Positions 27,143 to 35,700 of a stretch of 64,000 nt of DNA are shown here, piece after piece. The DNA is from Deltaproteobacteria bacterium UBA2221 (GTDB lineage Bacteria > Desulfobacterota > Syntrophorhabdia > Syntrophorhabdales > WCHB1-27). A program made the position numbers and the translations under genes. The notes under the pieces are model-generated. The model saw nothing but the letters and a program-made list of their open reading frames with translations, made no database searches and was not told the DNA's origin. Numbering within the stretch: the first letter of the stretch is position 1; each line of letters opens with the position of its first letter. The stretch is from contig DCUF01000070.1 of assembly GCA_002328485.1 (NCBI GenBank), forward strand, positions 36,311 through 100,310, read 5' to 3'.

Positions 27143-27733
27143 TTAAGAGCCGGCTGACGAGAGATAACTGTGGATAGCGAGATCGTATTCTGATGTGAGT
27201 GCGAACACCTTCTTGGCCAAATAAAATCTCAGCTCATCCGAAGTCGCCCCCCCATTCGCCTGCATATCCTGAATCACCCTGGGATAGTCTGCTGGATCCA
27301 CAACAACCGTTACGAAGCGAAAATTCTTCGCAGCCGCGCGGATCATTGAGGGGCCACCAATATCTATATTCTCTATAGCTTCTTCGAAGGTGCAGCCTTT
27401 AGCCACGACTTCCCTGAATGGATAGAGATTGACCACGATCAAATCGATATCCTTTATATCCAGATCTTTTTTTGCCTGTTGGTGTTCCTTTTTGTCCCTG
27501 ATATTGAGAATTCCTCCATGAACACGTGGATGCAGGGTCTTGACCCTTCCATCCATTATCTCCGGGAATCCGGTATAACGACTGATTTCGACGGGATCGA
27601 AACCTAATTGGTCTAAATACTTCTTTGTTCCCCCGGTAGAGATGATCTCGACCCCCTGTATCTTTAGGAAGGCCGCGAGATCGTCTAACCCTTCCTTGTT
27701 TGAAACGCTAATAACGGCCCTTTCGATTTTCAT
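27143..27733 (-). CDS. purH: Stand-alone IMP cyclohydrolase (N-terminal domain of PurH only)
   Basis: Closes FAICAR to IMP. The 196 residues match only the MGS-like cyclohydrolase half of bifunctional PurH: AVISVSNKEGLDDLAAFL, STGGTKKYLDQLG, GRVKTLHPRVHGGIL, VVNLYPF and ENIDIGGPSMIRAAAKN. The protein stops cleanly at the domain boundary (SEYDLAIHSYL), and the AICAR transformylase half (about 320 residues) does not follow in any frame: purD begins 12 bases later. Either a separate transformylase exists elsewhere, or a PurP-type route supplies FAICAR. Confidence 0.9.
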   Translation of the reverse strand: MKIERAVISVSNKEGLDDLAAFLKIQGVEIISTGGTKKYLDQLGFDPVEISRYTGFPEIMDGRVKTLHPRVHGGILNIRDKKEHQQAKKDLDIKDIDLIVVNLYPFREVVAKGCTFEEAIENIDIGGPSMIRAAAKNFRFVTVVVDPADYPRVIQDMQANGGATSDELRFYLAKKVFALTSEYDLAIHSYLSSAGS

Positions 27734-27745
27734 AGGTCTCCCTGT

Positions 27746-28387
27746 TCAGTACCCGAGCTCTTCCGCAACCAGATAGATGGCGATATCGGTTGTACTTGGT
27801 CTTCTTTCCATGATAGACAACACTCGGCATATCCGCATATCGGATTGGCAGTCATGACAGTGGCCGCTCTCGGCGCAGGGTAATGGAAGCCCCATTCTTC
27901 GAGCATTCATGGGCGCGGCTACCCTTTTGATTCGTTGCAGGGCCGATTCGACATCGGGTACGATCTTATTGACACCAGCGACCAAGATTACCTTGCCAGG
28001 ACCGAAGCTAATGGCTCCGATCCGGTTTCCGATCCCGTCCATATTCACGATCTCGCCCTTTTCCGTTAAGGCGTTTATGCCGCTCAGGAAGAGATCGCAG
28101 GTGAGATGGCGCAGCCTGAGATCAAGAACTTCTTGCGAAGTGAGCCCCTCCTGCCACGTGTCAAGAAGCACGACGCCCTTCCCTTTCAGCAAATCTGGTA
28201 ATCCGATGTCTCGGAGTCCGACGGAACCGCCTATGCCGACGGTCATGCCGGGCACGACCTGTTGCAGCAGAGCCCGAACGACATCTTCACGCTTCTTGAA
28301 TGAAAGGACATCAAACTGCCGAGCCCTGAGCGCCTTGGCGGTCCTGTCAATAATTTTGTCGGTGTGCCATTCTTTAACGTTTTCCAT
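27746..28387 (-). CDS. LUD-domain protein (LutC/YkgG-like, DUF162)
   Basis: 213 residues with the LUD fold: VGIGGSVGLRDIGLPDLL and GINALTEKGEIVNMDGIGNRIGAISFGPGKVILVAG (quoted in part as landmarks). It ends in a cysteine cluster C-x6-C-x2-C-x6-C around CAESGHCHDC, which could bind a metal or iron-sulphur centre. The start is ATG 28387, with GGGGTG upstream, because the predicted promoter at 28406-28435 lies within the longer ORF. LUD proteins serve lactate oxidation in LutABC, but no lutA or lutB is adjacent; here it leads a purine operon. Function unknown. Confidence 0.75.
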   Translation of the reverse strand: MENVKEWHTDKIIDRTAKALRARQFDVLSFKKREDVVRALLQQVVPGMTVGIGGSVGLRDIGLPDLLKGKGVVLLDTWQEGLTSQEVLDLRLRHLTCDLFLSGINALTEKGEIVNMDGIGNRIGAISFGPGKVILVAGVNKIVPDVESALQRIKRVAAPMNARRMGLPLPCAESGHCHDCQSDMRICRVLSIMERRPSTTDIAIYLVAEELGY

Positions 28388-28405
28388 TGTCACCCCAAAG
28401 GATCT

Positions 28406-28435
28406 ATGATAATTGGCGAAACGCCGATTTGTCAA
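28406..28435 (-). promoter_or_regulatory. Sigma-70-type promoter for the LUD-purH-purD-leuB operon
   Basis: Minus strand TTGACA (28435-28430), 18-base spacer, TATCAT (28411-28406): 6/6 and 5/6. The spacer contains GGCG-AAA-CGCC, a possible operator. Start site about 28399, 12 bases before the chosen ATG. Confidence 0.7.
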
Positions 28436-28519
28436 TAAAATTATTGGGAATCCGATGCCTCGAAAGCCACTGCATAGATTACCGGGGCAAACACAACGCA
28501 GAGATCCAAAGGCATCACG

Positions 28520-29449
28520 CTATTTCGTGGCAACATAGTAAAGAACTCCATCCACAACATGTTCCTTTACCCTTTTCTCACCCAGCAGCCTAATCAGTCC
28601 TTCATCTGCCTGTGCTCGGGTGAGGCCTGTAACCCTGGCCACATCATCAGGGGTCAGAGATCTGCGCTTGAGAATGGCAAGAATCGACTCTTCCCAGTTC
28701 TCCTCTTGGGAAGACCGTACATGATCCTTCCTGAAGCCGCAGATTATCTCAGCGGTGGAACCAAAGAAATCCTGTATCTCCGACAGTCGCTCCTCGCTGA
28801 TCCCCTCAGCAGCCGCTTCGCACGGGGGGCGGACCACCGTATTGAGGTGGATCTTGTCAACACCGATTGAAGTAACAACTTCCTTTAATACTTCGAGATG
28901 TTGCGATGTATCGTTAATGTTTTTGATTAACATTATCTCGAGCCATATCTGACCGCGATATTCGGCCCTCAGGGCTCTTAACCCCTCAATCATAGAAATG
29001 AGGCTCACAGACCCCGCAGGCCTGTTGATTCGAACAAAGGCGTCTTCGGTAACTGCGTCCAGGGAGGGCATCAAAACATCAGCCTCTGCCAAATCCTTCC
29101 TCACATCCGGCCGATCAAGGAGAGACCCGTTGGTAATGACAGCTATCGGAGTGGACATGCGTTTTTTAAGTGCTCTGATGATTGACCCGAGGTCTTTATT
29201 GAGCGTCGGTTCTCCCGACCCCGAAAAGGTCACAAAGTCGATGGGTTGCCTGCTATGAATATGCCCAATAACTTCATCAATTACATCATTTGGGTCAACA
29301 AAACTTGAACGGAGGACCGTCTTTTCCGTGGTCCTGCCAACCTGGCAATAAATGCAGTCAAAGGTGCAGTACTTTCGCGGAATAATATCCACGCCCAGTG
29401 AAAACCCCAGCCGTCTAGACGGCACTGGGCCAAAAACATAACGGCTCAT
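28520..29449 (-). CDS. Radical SAM protein
   Basis: 309 residues from ATG 29449 (SRYVFGPVPSRRLGFSLGVD). The cluster-binding KYCTFDCIYCQVG is the CxxxCxxC motif of radical SAM enzymes. A TIM-barrel core follows with the glycine-rich FSGSGEPTLNKDLG. The last 70 residues look like a winged-helix domain (LKRRSLTPDDVARVTGLT). This VFGPVPSRRLG family is widespread in anaerobes and is usually annotated only as radical SAM. No ribosome site is visible before the ATG; an in-frame TTG lies at 29479. Substrate unknown. Confidence 0.85.
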   Translation of the reverse strand: MSRYVFGPVPSRRLGFSLGVDIIPRKYCTFDCIYCQVGRTTEKTVLRSSFVDPNDVIDEVIGHIHSRQPIDFVTFSGSGEPTLNKDLGSIIRALKKRMSTPIAVITNGSLLDRPDVRKDLAEADVLMPSLDAVTEDAFVRINRPAGSVSLISMIEGLRALRAEYRGQIWLEIMLIKNINDTSQHLEVLKEVVTSIGVDKIHLNTVVRPPCEAAAEGISEERLSEIQDFFGSTAEIICGFRKDHVRSSQEENWEESILAILKRRSLTPDDVARVTGLTRAQADEGLIRLLGEKRVKEHVVDGVLYYVATK

Positions 29450-29507
29450 GGGAATAATGATAGACAATTTTGTAAGCAAATGGAAGGGAACGAGAGTTAC
29501 CTTGATG

Positions 29508-29537
29508 TTGACTTTTGCTGATTAATGCATTTAAAAT
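29508..29537 (+). promoter_or_regulatory. Sigma-70-type promoter for tRNA-Val and yebC
   Basis: TTGACT (29508-29513), 18-base spacer, TAAAAT (29532-29537), about ten bases before the tRNA. Confidence 0.65.
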
Positions 29538-29547
29538 AACCTTCGAC

Positions 29548-29624
29548 GGGCGGTTAGCTCAGAAGGCTAGAGTGCCGGTCTCACATACCGGAGGTCGAAG
29601 GTTCGATTCCTTTACCGCCCACCA
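29548..29624 (+). tRNA. tRNA-Val (anticodon CAC)
   Basis: 77 bases with encoded CCA. The acceptor stem GGGCGGT/ACCGCCC pairs fully. The D-arm is GCTC...GAGT. The anticodon stem CCGGT/ACCGG encloses loop CTCACAT with anticodon CAC, reading GTG. The T-arm is GAAGG-TTCGATT-CCTTT. The yebC ATG follows 22 bases later, so both are probably on one transcript. Confidence 0.96.
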
Positions 29625-29646
29625 TTCTTGAACTCGGGGGAAATCA

Positions 29647-30399
29647 ATGTCAGGCCACAGCAAATGGAGTACTATCAAACACAAGAAAGGTGCTGCGGAC
29701 GCGAAAAGGGGTAAAATCTTCACGAAGCTTATCAAGGAGATAACCACAGCTGCCCGCATCAGTGGCAGTGACATTGAGGCAAATCCCAGACTAAGAGTTG
29801 CTGTCCTGAAGGCTAAAGCCGAGAACATGACAAAAGAAAATATTGAGCGGGCCATCAAGAGAGGATCAAGTGCCCTTGAGGGCGGAGAGGCATACGAGGA
29901 ACACGTCTATGAGGGCTATGGACCGGGTGGTGTAGCGGTTCTTGTAGAGACCTTAACCGATAACACTAAGCGAACCACCGCAGAGGTTCGTCACATATTT
30001 TCACGGTATAATGGAAACATGGCGGAGGCCGGTAGTGTATCGTGGCTTTTCCAGAAAAAGGGTTATATCTCCTTCGAAAAAGCCACCGTCGACGAGGACA
30101 AGATCATGGAATTGGCCCTTGACGCCGGGGCCGAAGACGTGAAAGAAGATGACGGAATCATCGAAGTCTATACCGATATGGCCAGCTTTGATAAGGTGAG
30201 GAAAGCCTTTGAGGAAAACGGCTTGAAGTACGAGGAGGCCGAACTTACCATGATCCCTCAAACCTCAGTGAAGCTTGAAGGCAAACACGCAGAGACTATG
30301 CTCAAGTTGATGGAAGCGCTCGAGGATTCGGATGACGTTCAGAAGGTGAACGCCAATTTCGATATCTCAACCGATGAGATGGAGCGGCTGAGTCAGTAG
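29647..30399 (+). CDS. yebC: YebC/PmpR family protein
   Basis: A 250-residue protein of the widely conserved YebC family, beginning [20 protein letters not shown]. Three-domain structure is expected. Landmarks include [28 protein letters not shown] and [13 protein letters not shown]. Members act as transcriptional regulators, and some promote translation through proline-rich stalls. The yebC-ruvCAB neighbourhood is classical, though here ruv is convergent rather than collinear. GGGG before the ATG serves as ribosome site. Confidence 0.95.
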   Translation: MSGHSKWSTIKHKKGAADAKRGKIFTKLIKEITTAARISGSDIEANPRLRVAVLKAKAENMTKENIERAIKRGSSALEGGEAYEEHVYEGYGPGGVAVLVETLTDNTKRTTAEVRHIFSRYNGNMAEAGSVSWLFQKKGYISFEKATVDEDKIMELALDAGAEDVKEDDGIIEVYTDMASFDKVRKAFEENGLKYEEAELTMIPQTSVKLEGKHAETMLKLMEALEDSDDVQKVNANFDISTDEMERLSQ

Positions 30400-30445
30400 C
30401 GAACGCCTTTTATAATCCCTTACATACCGTATTTTTCGTCTGCCT

Positions 30446-31486
30446 TTACACATCAAAAAGGGTTTTATTAACCTTCTTGTTGGTGTGATGGGGTACACCT
30501 AGATGTTCAAAGGCCCTCTCAGTGGCCTTCCTTCCCTGTGAAGTCCTGATAACAAACCCTGTTTTCAGGAGATAGGGCTCAAGGACCTCCAACAGCACGT
30601 CCTGTTCAAGCTGCAACGTAGCAGCAAGAGCTTCGATGCCTACCGGTCCGCCCTTGTAGTTGATCATTATTGTCTTGAGAAGCCTCCGATCCGTCTCAGT
30701 GAGCCCAAATTCGTCCACCCCCTCGAGATTAAGGGCTTCGACCGCAACATCTCGCGCTATGGTGCCTTCGGCACGGACCTGAGCAAAATCCCGAACCCGT
30801 CTCAGTAGTCGATTAGCAACCCGCGGTGTCCCTCGAGACCTTCGCGCGATCTCATATGCGCCAGCGTGTTCGATAGGAATACTCAGAATTGCGGCGGACC
30901 GTTTGACGATGCGAACAAGGTCGTCGTCGTGGTAAAAATCTAGATCCCGGACGATCCCGAACCGTTCACGCAAGGGGGATGAAAGCAGCCCCGACCTGGT
31001 GGTAGCCCCGATCAGGGTAAAACGTTCTAGACGATATCGGTGTGTTCTCGCATGAACGCCCTTGTCAAATATGAAATCGACGGCAAAATCCTCCATGGCC
31101 GGGTACAGGAATTCCTCTACAACCTTAGGGATTCTGTGTATCTCGTCGATAAAGAAAACGTCCCCTTTTTCCATGTTGGTAAGAAGCCCCATCAAGTCTC
31201 CCCCTTTCTCCAGTGCAGGGCCAGAGGAGGTGATGAGACGTGTCCCCATTTCGTTTGCTATTATATGAGCCAAAGTGGTCTTACCAAGGCCGGGAGGGCC
31301 ATTGAAGAGCAGGTGCTCAAGGGGCTCGTTCCTCATGAGAGCCGCTTCGATCGCGATTTTCAGTGTTTCTACAACCCGTTCCTGCCCGACATAATCAGGC
31401 AGAGACCGGGGGCGGAGACTAAGAATTTGTTCATCTTCTTCGCGGTCCAGAACCGAAGAAAGCCCCTCTGACTGTTCAACGATCAC
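30446..31486 (-). CDS. ruvB: Holliday junction branch migration DNA helicase RuvB
   Basis: AAA+ motor of the RuvAB branch-migration complex, 346 residues. Landmarks are [14 protein letters not shown], Walker [12 protein letters not shown], Walker [29 protein letters not shown] and the C-terminal winged helix [12 protein letters not shown]. It overlaps ruvA by 4 bases in a ruvC-ruvA-ruvB operon. The 46-base gap to convergent yebC has no clear terminator. Confidence 0.97.
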   Translation of the reverse strand: MIVEQSEGLSSVLDREEDEQILSLRPRSLPDYVGQERVVETLKIAIEAALMRNEPLEHLLFNGPPGLGKTTLAHIIANEMGTRLITSSGPALEKGGDLMGLLTNMEKGDVFFIDEIHRIPKVVEEFLYPAMEDFAVDFIFDKGVHARTHRYRLERFTLIGATTRSGLLSSPLRERFGIVRDLDFYHDDDLVRIVKRSAAILSIPIEHAGAYEIARRSRGTPRVANRLLRRVRDFAQVRAEGTIARDVAVEALNLEGVDEFGLTETDRRLLKTIMINYKGGPVGIEALAATLQLEQDVLLEVLEPYLLKTGFVIRTSQGRKATERAFEHLGVPHHTNKKVNKTLFDV

Positions 31487-32097
31487 TTTTTATACCCTCT
31501 ATAGACCTCCTCGAACAGCTCCTCAGTAGAGCTAATCCCAGGATTCTTGCGCATAGCCTCTTGAATCATCTTCCGGGCTTCAAATATCTTATGTCCCAAT
31601 TGATTAACCATAACGTATTCGACTTCCTCAATGAAATCCTGAGCAGGACCGGATGCAGGTTCAGCTTCAGGAATCAGTGCATACTTGGCGACTTTGCCCT
31701 TGAGGGCCGCGATGATCTTTTCGGCTTTTCTTTCACCGATGCCCTTCAACTGCTTCAGACCTTTGACATCCTTTTCTTCTATGGAACGGGCAATATCTCT
31801 TACCGGTTTGTCCAGGGCACGGATAGCGGCGAGGGGGCCGATATCCTCAACGGATATGAAGAGCTCAAAGAATTCCTTGTCCAATTCCTGCTTGAAGCCC
31901 ACCAGCACCGGCTTGGGTTGCCTCTCCGTTTGGTTGTACGAGATGTGCAGGGATAACTGGTCTTCCAGCTTAGAGCCTCTTTTTATCTCGCTCATCACGT
32001 AGGCTGGAATCAGTACGTCGTACCCTACCCCACTGACGTAGAGAGTAACTTTGTCGGTGTGGACGCGTTTCAGTTTGCCCTCCAAATAGGAAATCAT
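31483..32097 (-). CDS. ruvA: Holliday junction branch migration protein RuvA
   Basis: Junction-binding tetramer subunit, 204 residues. The OB domain starts [12 protein letters not shown], tandem helix-hairpin-helix follows ([15 protein letters not shown] and [19 protein letters not shown]), and the C-terminal RuvB-binding domain ends the protein. The acidic pin region is conserved in position. It overlaps ruvC and ruvB by 4 bases each. Confidence 0.96.
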   Translation of the reverse strand: MISYLEGKLKRVHTDKVTLYVSGVGYDVLIPAYVMSEIKRGSKLEDQLSLHISYNQTERQPKPVLVGFKQELDKEFFELFISVEDIGPLAAIRALDKPVRDIARSIEEKDVKGLKQLKGIGERKAEKIIAALKGKVAKYALIPEAEPASGPAQDFIEEVEYVMVNQLGHKIFEARKMIQEAMRKNPGISSTEELFEEVYRGYKK

Positions 32098-32582
32098 TTG
32101 GTGATCCCCAGCGAACCTTTTCGGTAGTAGGCCGTGAGAGCAACTGCTAAGGCGTCGGCCGCGTGAAAGGATGAAATGTTGTTTATGTGCAGGGCTCGCT
32201 CAACGGCGGCCTTGATTTGGTTCTTTGTGGCGCCGCCCGAACCGACCAGGCAGTTCTTGATCTCTCGCGGGCTCACTTCAAAAACGGGAAGATCGTGTTG
32301 AAACATCGTCAAGTATATTACACCGATTACGCCGCCCAGCACAATCCCGGCTTTCGGATACTTGACGAGGGAGAAGGCGTTTTCGATGGCCACAAAGTCA
32401 GGCTTCAACTTGCCAACCAAAACAGTGAGATCGGAATGAATCTGGAAAAGCCGCTTGGGTACCGGCTCGCTGGGAGGAGTTTTGATCGCTCCGATGCTGT
32501 GGAGCGCAGGCACGCGGGCATCGCAGGAAATGGCGCCGTATCCTGTGCTGGCCAACCCAGGGTCCAAGCCAAGTATGATCAT
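32094..32582 (-). CDS. ruvC: Crossover junction endodeoxyribonuclease RuvC
   Basis: Holliday junction resolvase, 162 residues. The RNase H-like fold carries the acidic residues in ILGLDPGLASTGYG (Asp7), AIENAFSL (Glu) and AADALAVALTAYY (Asp near the C-terminus). Normal length. First gene of ruvCAB; 45 bases separate it from rodZ upstream, so read-through from the rodZ promoter is plausible. Confidence 0.96.
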   Translation of the reverse strand: MIILGLDPGLASTGYGAISCDARVPALHSIGAIKTPPSEPVPKRLFQIHSDLTVLVGKLKPDFVAIENAFSLVKYPKAGIVLGGVIGVIYLTMFQHDLPVFEVSPREIKNCLVGSGGATKNQIKAAVERALHINNISSFHAADALAVALTAYYRKGSLGITK

Positions 32583-32627
32583 GAGGGGGAAATGGGAGGT
32601 TGATCGGTATGAAGTGCCAGCAATGTC

Positions 32628-33368
32628 CTAAGGAAGTCTCACTCGCCTCACTTCGCCTTTCTCTCCCTCAAATCCAACGTTCTGGCCGTTGTAGAAGAGG
32701 GTAACCCCACCCGCATTACCGATCAGGAGGTCAAACCCCTCTTTGGCGTTGAAAGCGACCATTTCCTCAGGATTGAGCATGAACTCCTTTTTTTCGGTCT
32801 CGTCGATCACGATTCGAATCCAGGTCCTGTCCCTGCATGCGACGACCAGCTTCTTCGAGTCAAGCACGGTAGGAGCGGAATGTTCAGTCGACTTTGTACT
32901 TGTCTGGTATGCGGCATTGGAGACCGCATAGGTCCCTGCAGGTGAGGGGGGTGAAGTCCGGCGCTCGATGGTCTGATAAGCAAAGATTACGAGCAAAACG
33001 GCAAGGCTCGCGCCATAGACCACAAAACGTCTTCTCGGGTATATCTCGCGCAGTTTTTCGGTAAGATGTCTCGCGGATGATTGATTGCCCTTGTCCTCAA
33101 TGGGCTCGGAACTAACTATTGTTTCGGGCTTATCCTCGACCCGCATTGCCTCGGCAAGCCTGTCGGCAACATCAAGATACGAGGCATATTGATTGAGGTA
33201 TCCCTTTACATAGACCTGGTGGGGCAGTTTTTCCCAGTTCCCACTCTCGAGCGCATCTATAATAGATTTTCTGAGATAAAGAATATTGGAGACATCCTCC
33301 ACCTTCAGACCTTTTGCTTCTCGCGTCTCCTTTAAAAGTTGGCCAATTGTTAGAAGATCAAGGGACAT
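32628..33368 (-). CDS. rodZ: RodZ-like cytoskeletal protein (HTH, one membrane helix, DUF4115)
   Basis: 246 residues. The cytoplasmic helix-turn-helix domain is IGQLLKETREAKGLKVEDVS and following, which in RodZ binds MreB. One membrane helix at about 116-136 (after RRR) is followed by a linker and a C-terminal beta domain of the DUF4115 type (CRDRTWIRIVIDETEKKEF). RodZ supports rod shape and MreB organisation. It is shorter than E. coli RodZ (337 residues). A good promoter lies upstream. Confidence 0.82.
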   Translation of the reverse strand: MSLDLLTIGQLLKETREAKGLKVEDVSNILYLRKSIIDALESGNWEKLPHQVYVKGYLNQYASYLDVADRLAEAMRVEDKPETIVSSEPIEDKGNQSSARHLTEKLREIYPRRRFVVYGASLAVLLVIFAYQTIERRTSPPSPAGTYAVSNAAYQTSTKSTEHSAPTVLDSKKLVVACRDRTWIRIVIDETEKKEFMLNPEEMVAFNAKEGFDLLIGNAGGVTLFYNGQNVGFEGEKGEVRRVRLP

Positions 33369-33413
33369 TGTCCTCTCCTGTACGATTTCTGACCTGCCGG
33401 CCTCATTTCCTCT

Positions 33414-33441
33414 ATTATAAAAGGTCGCGGTTCGTTTTCAA
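33414..33441 (-). promoter_or_regulatory. Sigma-70-type promoter for rodZ
   Basis: Minus strand TTGAAA (33441-33436), 16-base spacer, TATAAT (33419-33414): 5/6 and 6/6, about 50 bases before the rodZ start. The rest of the gap to motB (33442-33586) has no further element that I can see. Confidence 0.65.
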
Positions 33442-33586
33442 ACAAATAATTCTTATCTCGGACGTCGCTGCCCTGTTCGGCAGACCCGACTCTACCAACC
33501 CTCCGCCAGACTGCTTACCCCTCATGCTTCCTTTCACAGAGCCTATCGCCATTCACGCCCCATTCTAAAGAATTCAAAAAGCCGTG

Positions 33587-34345
33587 TCAAAGCCCCGCCG
33601 CCTGGTGACCTTCTTTTTGACCGGTTTCAACCCCGGGCGTCCCGGTCTGCGCTGATTTCACGATGATCATCTCGATCCGACGGTTCAGCCCACGGTTTGT
33701 TGTGCTATCATTGGGTGCGATCGGTCTGTATTCTGCATATCCAGCCGCCGATATCTTGTCGGGTGGGAACTTATGTTGCTCGATGAAATATCGTACCACC
33801 TCGGTGGCACGCATGACTGAAAGCTCCCAGTTGGACCTGAACTCGACAGTGCGAATCGGCACATTGTCCGTATGCCCTTCCACCCTCAGATGGCTGTTCA
33901 TGCCTTTGATCGTCGGAACGATAGCGTCCAGAGCCTTTTTTGCCTGGTCGCTAAGATTTGCCCTGCCCTCATCAAAGAAGGCTTTTTCCATGGCCCTCAC
34001 GACAATTCCACGATCATCTGCAAAGACCGATATTCGACCCTTTGCCTGTTCATCGACACCTCTGATCTGACGCTCCAGTTCACGCACGCCCGACCCGTCG
34101 CCACCTTTAAAAGAGAGTTCGGTCGGGGTTTTTCCGAGGACTGACCCCTTTCCTGCAACTCCTATGCCCCCGGTGAAAACTGCCTTCAGATGACCAGAGA
34201 CCTCCTGATATTTTTGGGCGTCTTGTTTGGACATGGTATACATGAGGATAAAGAAGGCAAGGAGGAGCGTGATCAGGTCCGCATAGGTGATGAGCCACCG
34301 CTCCCCATTTTCGTGTTCTTCCTCGCGTTTCTTCTTGCGCATCAT
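33587..34345 (-). CDS. motB: Flagellar motor stator protein MotB
   Basis: 252 residues. One membrane helix with the proton-carrying aspartate in ITYADLITLLLAFFILMYTM (Asp about 23 from the start), a plug/linker region, and a C-terminal OmpA-like peptidoglycan-binding domain (VEGHTDNVPI, NWELSVMRATEVVRYF, GLNRRIEMIIV). The helix has the Tyr-Ala-Asp pattern usual for proton-driven stators. It overlaps motA by 4 bases. Last gene of the sigma-28 operon that starts at 37940. Confidence 0.95.
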   Translation of the reverse strand: MMRKKKREEEHENGERWLITYADLITLLLAFFILMYTMSKQDAQKYQEVSGHLKAVFTGGIGVAGKGSVLGKTPTELSFKGGDGSGVRELERQIRGVDEQAKGRISVFADDRGIVVRAMEKAFFDEGRANLSDQAKKALDAIVPTIKGMNSHLRVEGHTDNVPIRTVEFRSNWELSVMRATEVVRYFIEQHKFPPDKISAAGYAEYRPIAPNDSTTNRGLNRRIEMIIVKSAQTGTPGVETGQKEGHQAAGL

Positions 34346-35106
34346 TCTTCCTCTGTCCTCATATGAGGGACCAGAAAGGAAAGGAGCTTCATTCTGATCA
34401 CCCGGGGATTGTCCCCCATGGCCAGGGAGAGAACCCCTTCCGTGATAATCTCGAGACAGAGCGATTCATCTTGGTGCTTGGCTTTGAGCTTATCGCCTAT
34501 AGGCAGGTACACGAGATTGGCCAACGCGACCCCCCACAGGGTAGCGATAAATGCCGCCGCTATGGCGGAAGCTATATTTGAGCTGTTTTCAAGATTACCC
34601 AAGGCGTGGATGAGGCCAAGAACGGTCCCCATGATGCCCAGCGTCGGGGAAAATCCACCCATCTTCTGAAAGAATGTCGCACCGGCCTTATGTCTCTCCT
34701 CCATATAGGATATTTCAATCTCCAGGATCTCCTTGATTTTGTTGGTCTCGAAGCCGTCGATTGCGAGCTGGATGGCTTTCTTCAGGAATGGGTCATCTAT
34801 GTTGCTTAGCTCTTTTTCAAGACTGAGGAGACCATTTTTCCTTGCTTTCTGGGCGAGATCATAGATGAGGTCTATCAGTTCCGGCGGATTCAGCTTCTTT
34901 TCGAAGAGGGCGATCTTGAAAACGGCGGGCAGGGCCTTCAACTGTGACATAGAGGTGGTAATGACACATGCCCCCAGGGTGCCGACGATCACGAGGGTCA
35001 TCGCCGGGATCTGGATCAAGGCCCCGAGATGCCCCCCTTCCATCAGAAAGGAGCCCAACAAGGCCCCTATCCCCAGCGTCAACCCCAAGAGTGTCGCAAT
35101 ATCCAT
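34342..35106 (-). CDS. motA: Flagellar motor stator protein MotA
   Basis: 254 residues with four membrane segments. Two are N-terminal, and two lie near residues 145-200 around FSPTLGIMGTVLGLIHAL and AFIATLWGVALANLVYLPIG, which hold the conserved channel prolines. The cytoplasmic loop of about 100 residues interacts with FliG. Pairs with MotB; it is translated from a site 3 bases after the PilZ gene. Confidence 0.95.
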   Translation of the reverse strand: MDIATLLGLTLGIGALLGSFLMEGGHLGALIQIPAMTLVIVGTLGACVITTSMSQLKALPAVFKIALFEKKLNPPELIDLIYDLAQKARKNGLLSLEKELSNIDDPFLKKAIQLAIDGFETNKIKEILEIEISYMEERHKAGATFFQKMGGFSPTLGIMGTVLGLIHALGNLENSSNIASAIAAAFIATLWGVALANLVYLPIGDKLKAKHQDESLCLEIITEGVLSLAMGDNPRVIRMKLLSFLVPHMRTEEE

Positions 35107-35109
35107 TAG

Positions 35110-35700
35110 TTACCCGTGATCGAGCGCTTTACGCAGCCTGATCTGCTCCCTCTCCTTGTCGAATATGTAGCTGACGAGTAAGTCCCGGTCCAAGTCATTG
35201 ATGGTTCGGAACTTCAGGGCATTTTTCCAGCCAGTCATGTCATTTGCCGATGTTTCTTGGTGCCGTAGGGCCTCACATAATGTGTGGATTGTCGGGTAAG
35301 GGAAGATCGGCAGCATAACCTTCAGATGCAGAAGCGTTCCCGCAGCGAAAGGTGTGGGCATGACCAAGGATAGACCGGCGCCGCTGATCTCTATTTCCCC
35401 GTACCAGGCAGTAAATAGTTTGGCCTGACCCATCCTCAGATCGTGAGAAGTCCGTGACAGCAGATCCAGTATTGCCGATAGCTTTCGATCTATGATCCTG
35501 AGATAGGGGATCAGCGTTTCCTTGTCGTCTGCTCCTGTTCGGTCGTCCTCATAGGGAAGCTTGATCGAATTGGCTTCAAATACCTGGGAGGGCCTATACT
35601 TGATCTCATGCTCTAACTCAGCAAACTCCTCTTTGTCGATCTCCCGAAACTCGATCTCCAGATGATCCTTTATCCTGAAAAACTGCCTTTTTTCTTTCAT
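35110..35700 (-). CDS. PilZ-domain protein (probable c-di-GMP-binding motility regulator)
   Basis: 196 residues. It opens KEKRQFFRIKD with the RxxxR c-di-GMP switch motif, and the second PilZ motif appears late as EISGAGLSL in place of D/NxSxxG. Between them is an insert of about 80 residues with charged helices (LIPYLRIIDRKLSAILDLLS), an architecture seen in deltaproteobacterial PilZ proteins. Glu in place of Asp in the second motif may weaken binding. Location directly before motAB suggests control of the stator by c-di-GMP, as with YcgR. Confidence 0.82.
   Translation of the reverse strand: MKEKRQFFRIKDHLEIEFREIDKEEFAELEHEIKYRPSQVFEANSIKLPYEDDRTGADDKETLIPYLRIIDRKLSAILDLLSRTSHDLRMGQAKLFTAWYGEIEISGAGLSLVMPTPFAAGTLLHLKVMLPIFPYPTIHTLCEALRHQETSANDMTGWKNALKFRTINDLDRDLLVSYIFDKEREQIRLRKALDHG

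Noticed and set aside
29559..29858. 99-residue minus-strand ORF over tRNA-Val and yebC
   Set aside because: It is antisense to a tRNA and a conserved gene; its sequence (ending in AVKESNLRPPVCETGTLAF) is the well-known artefact of reading a tRNA backwards.
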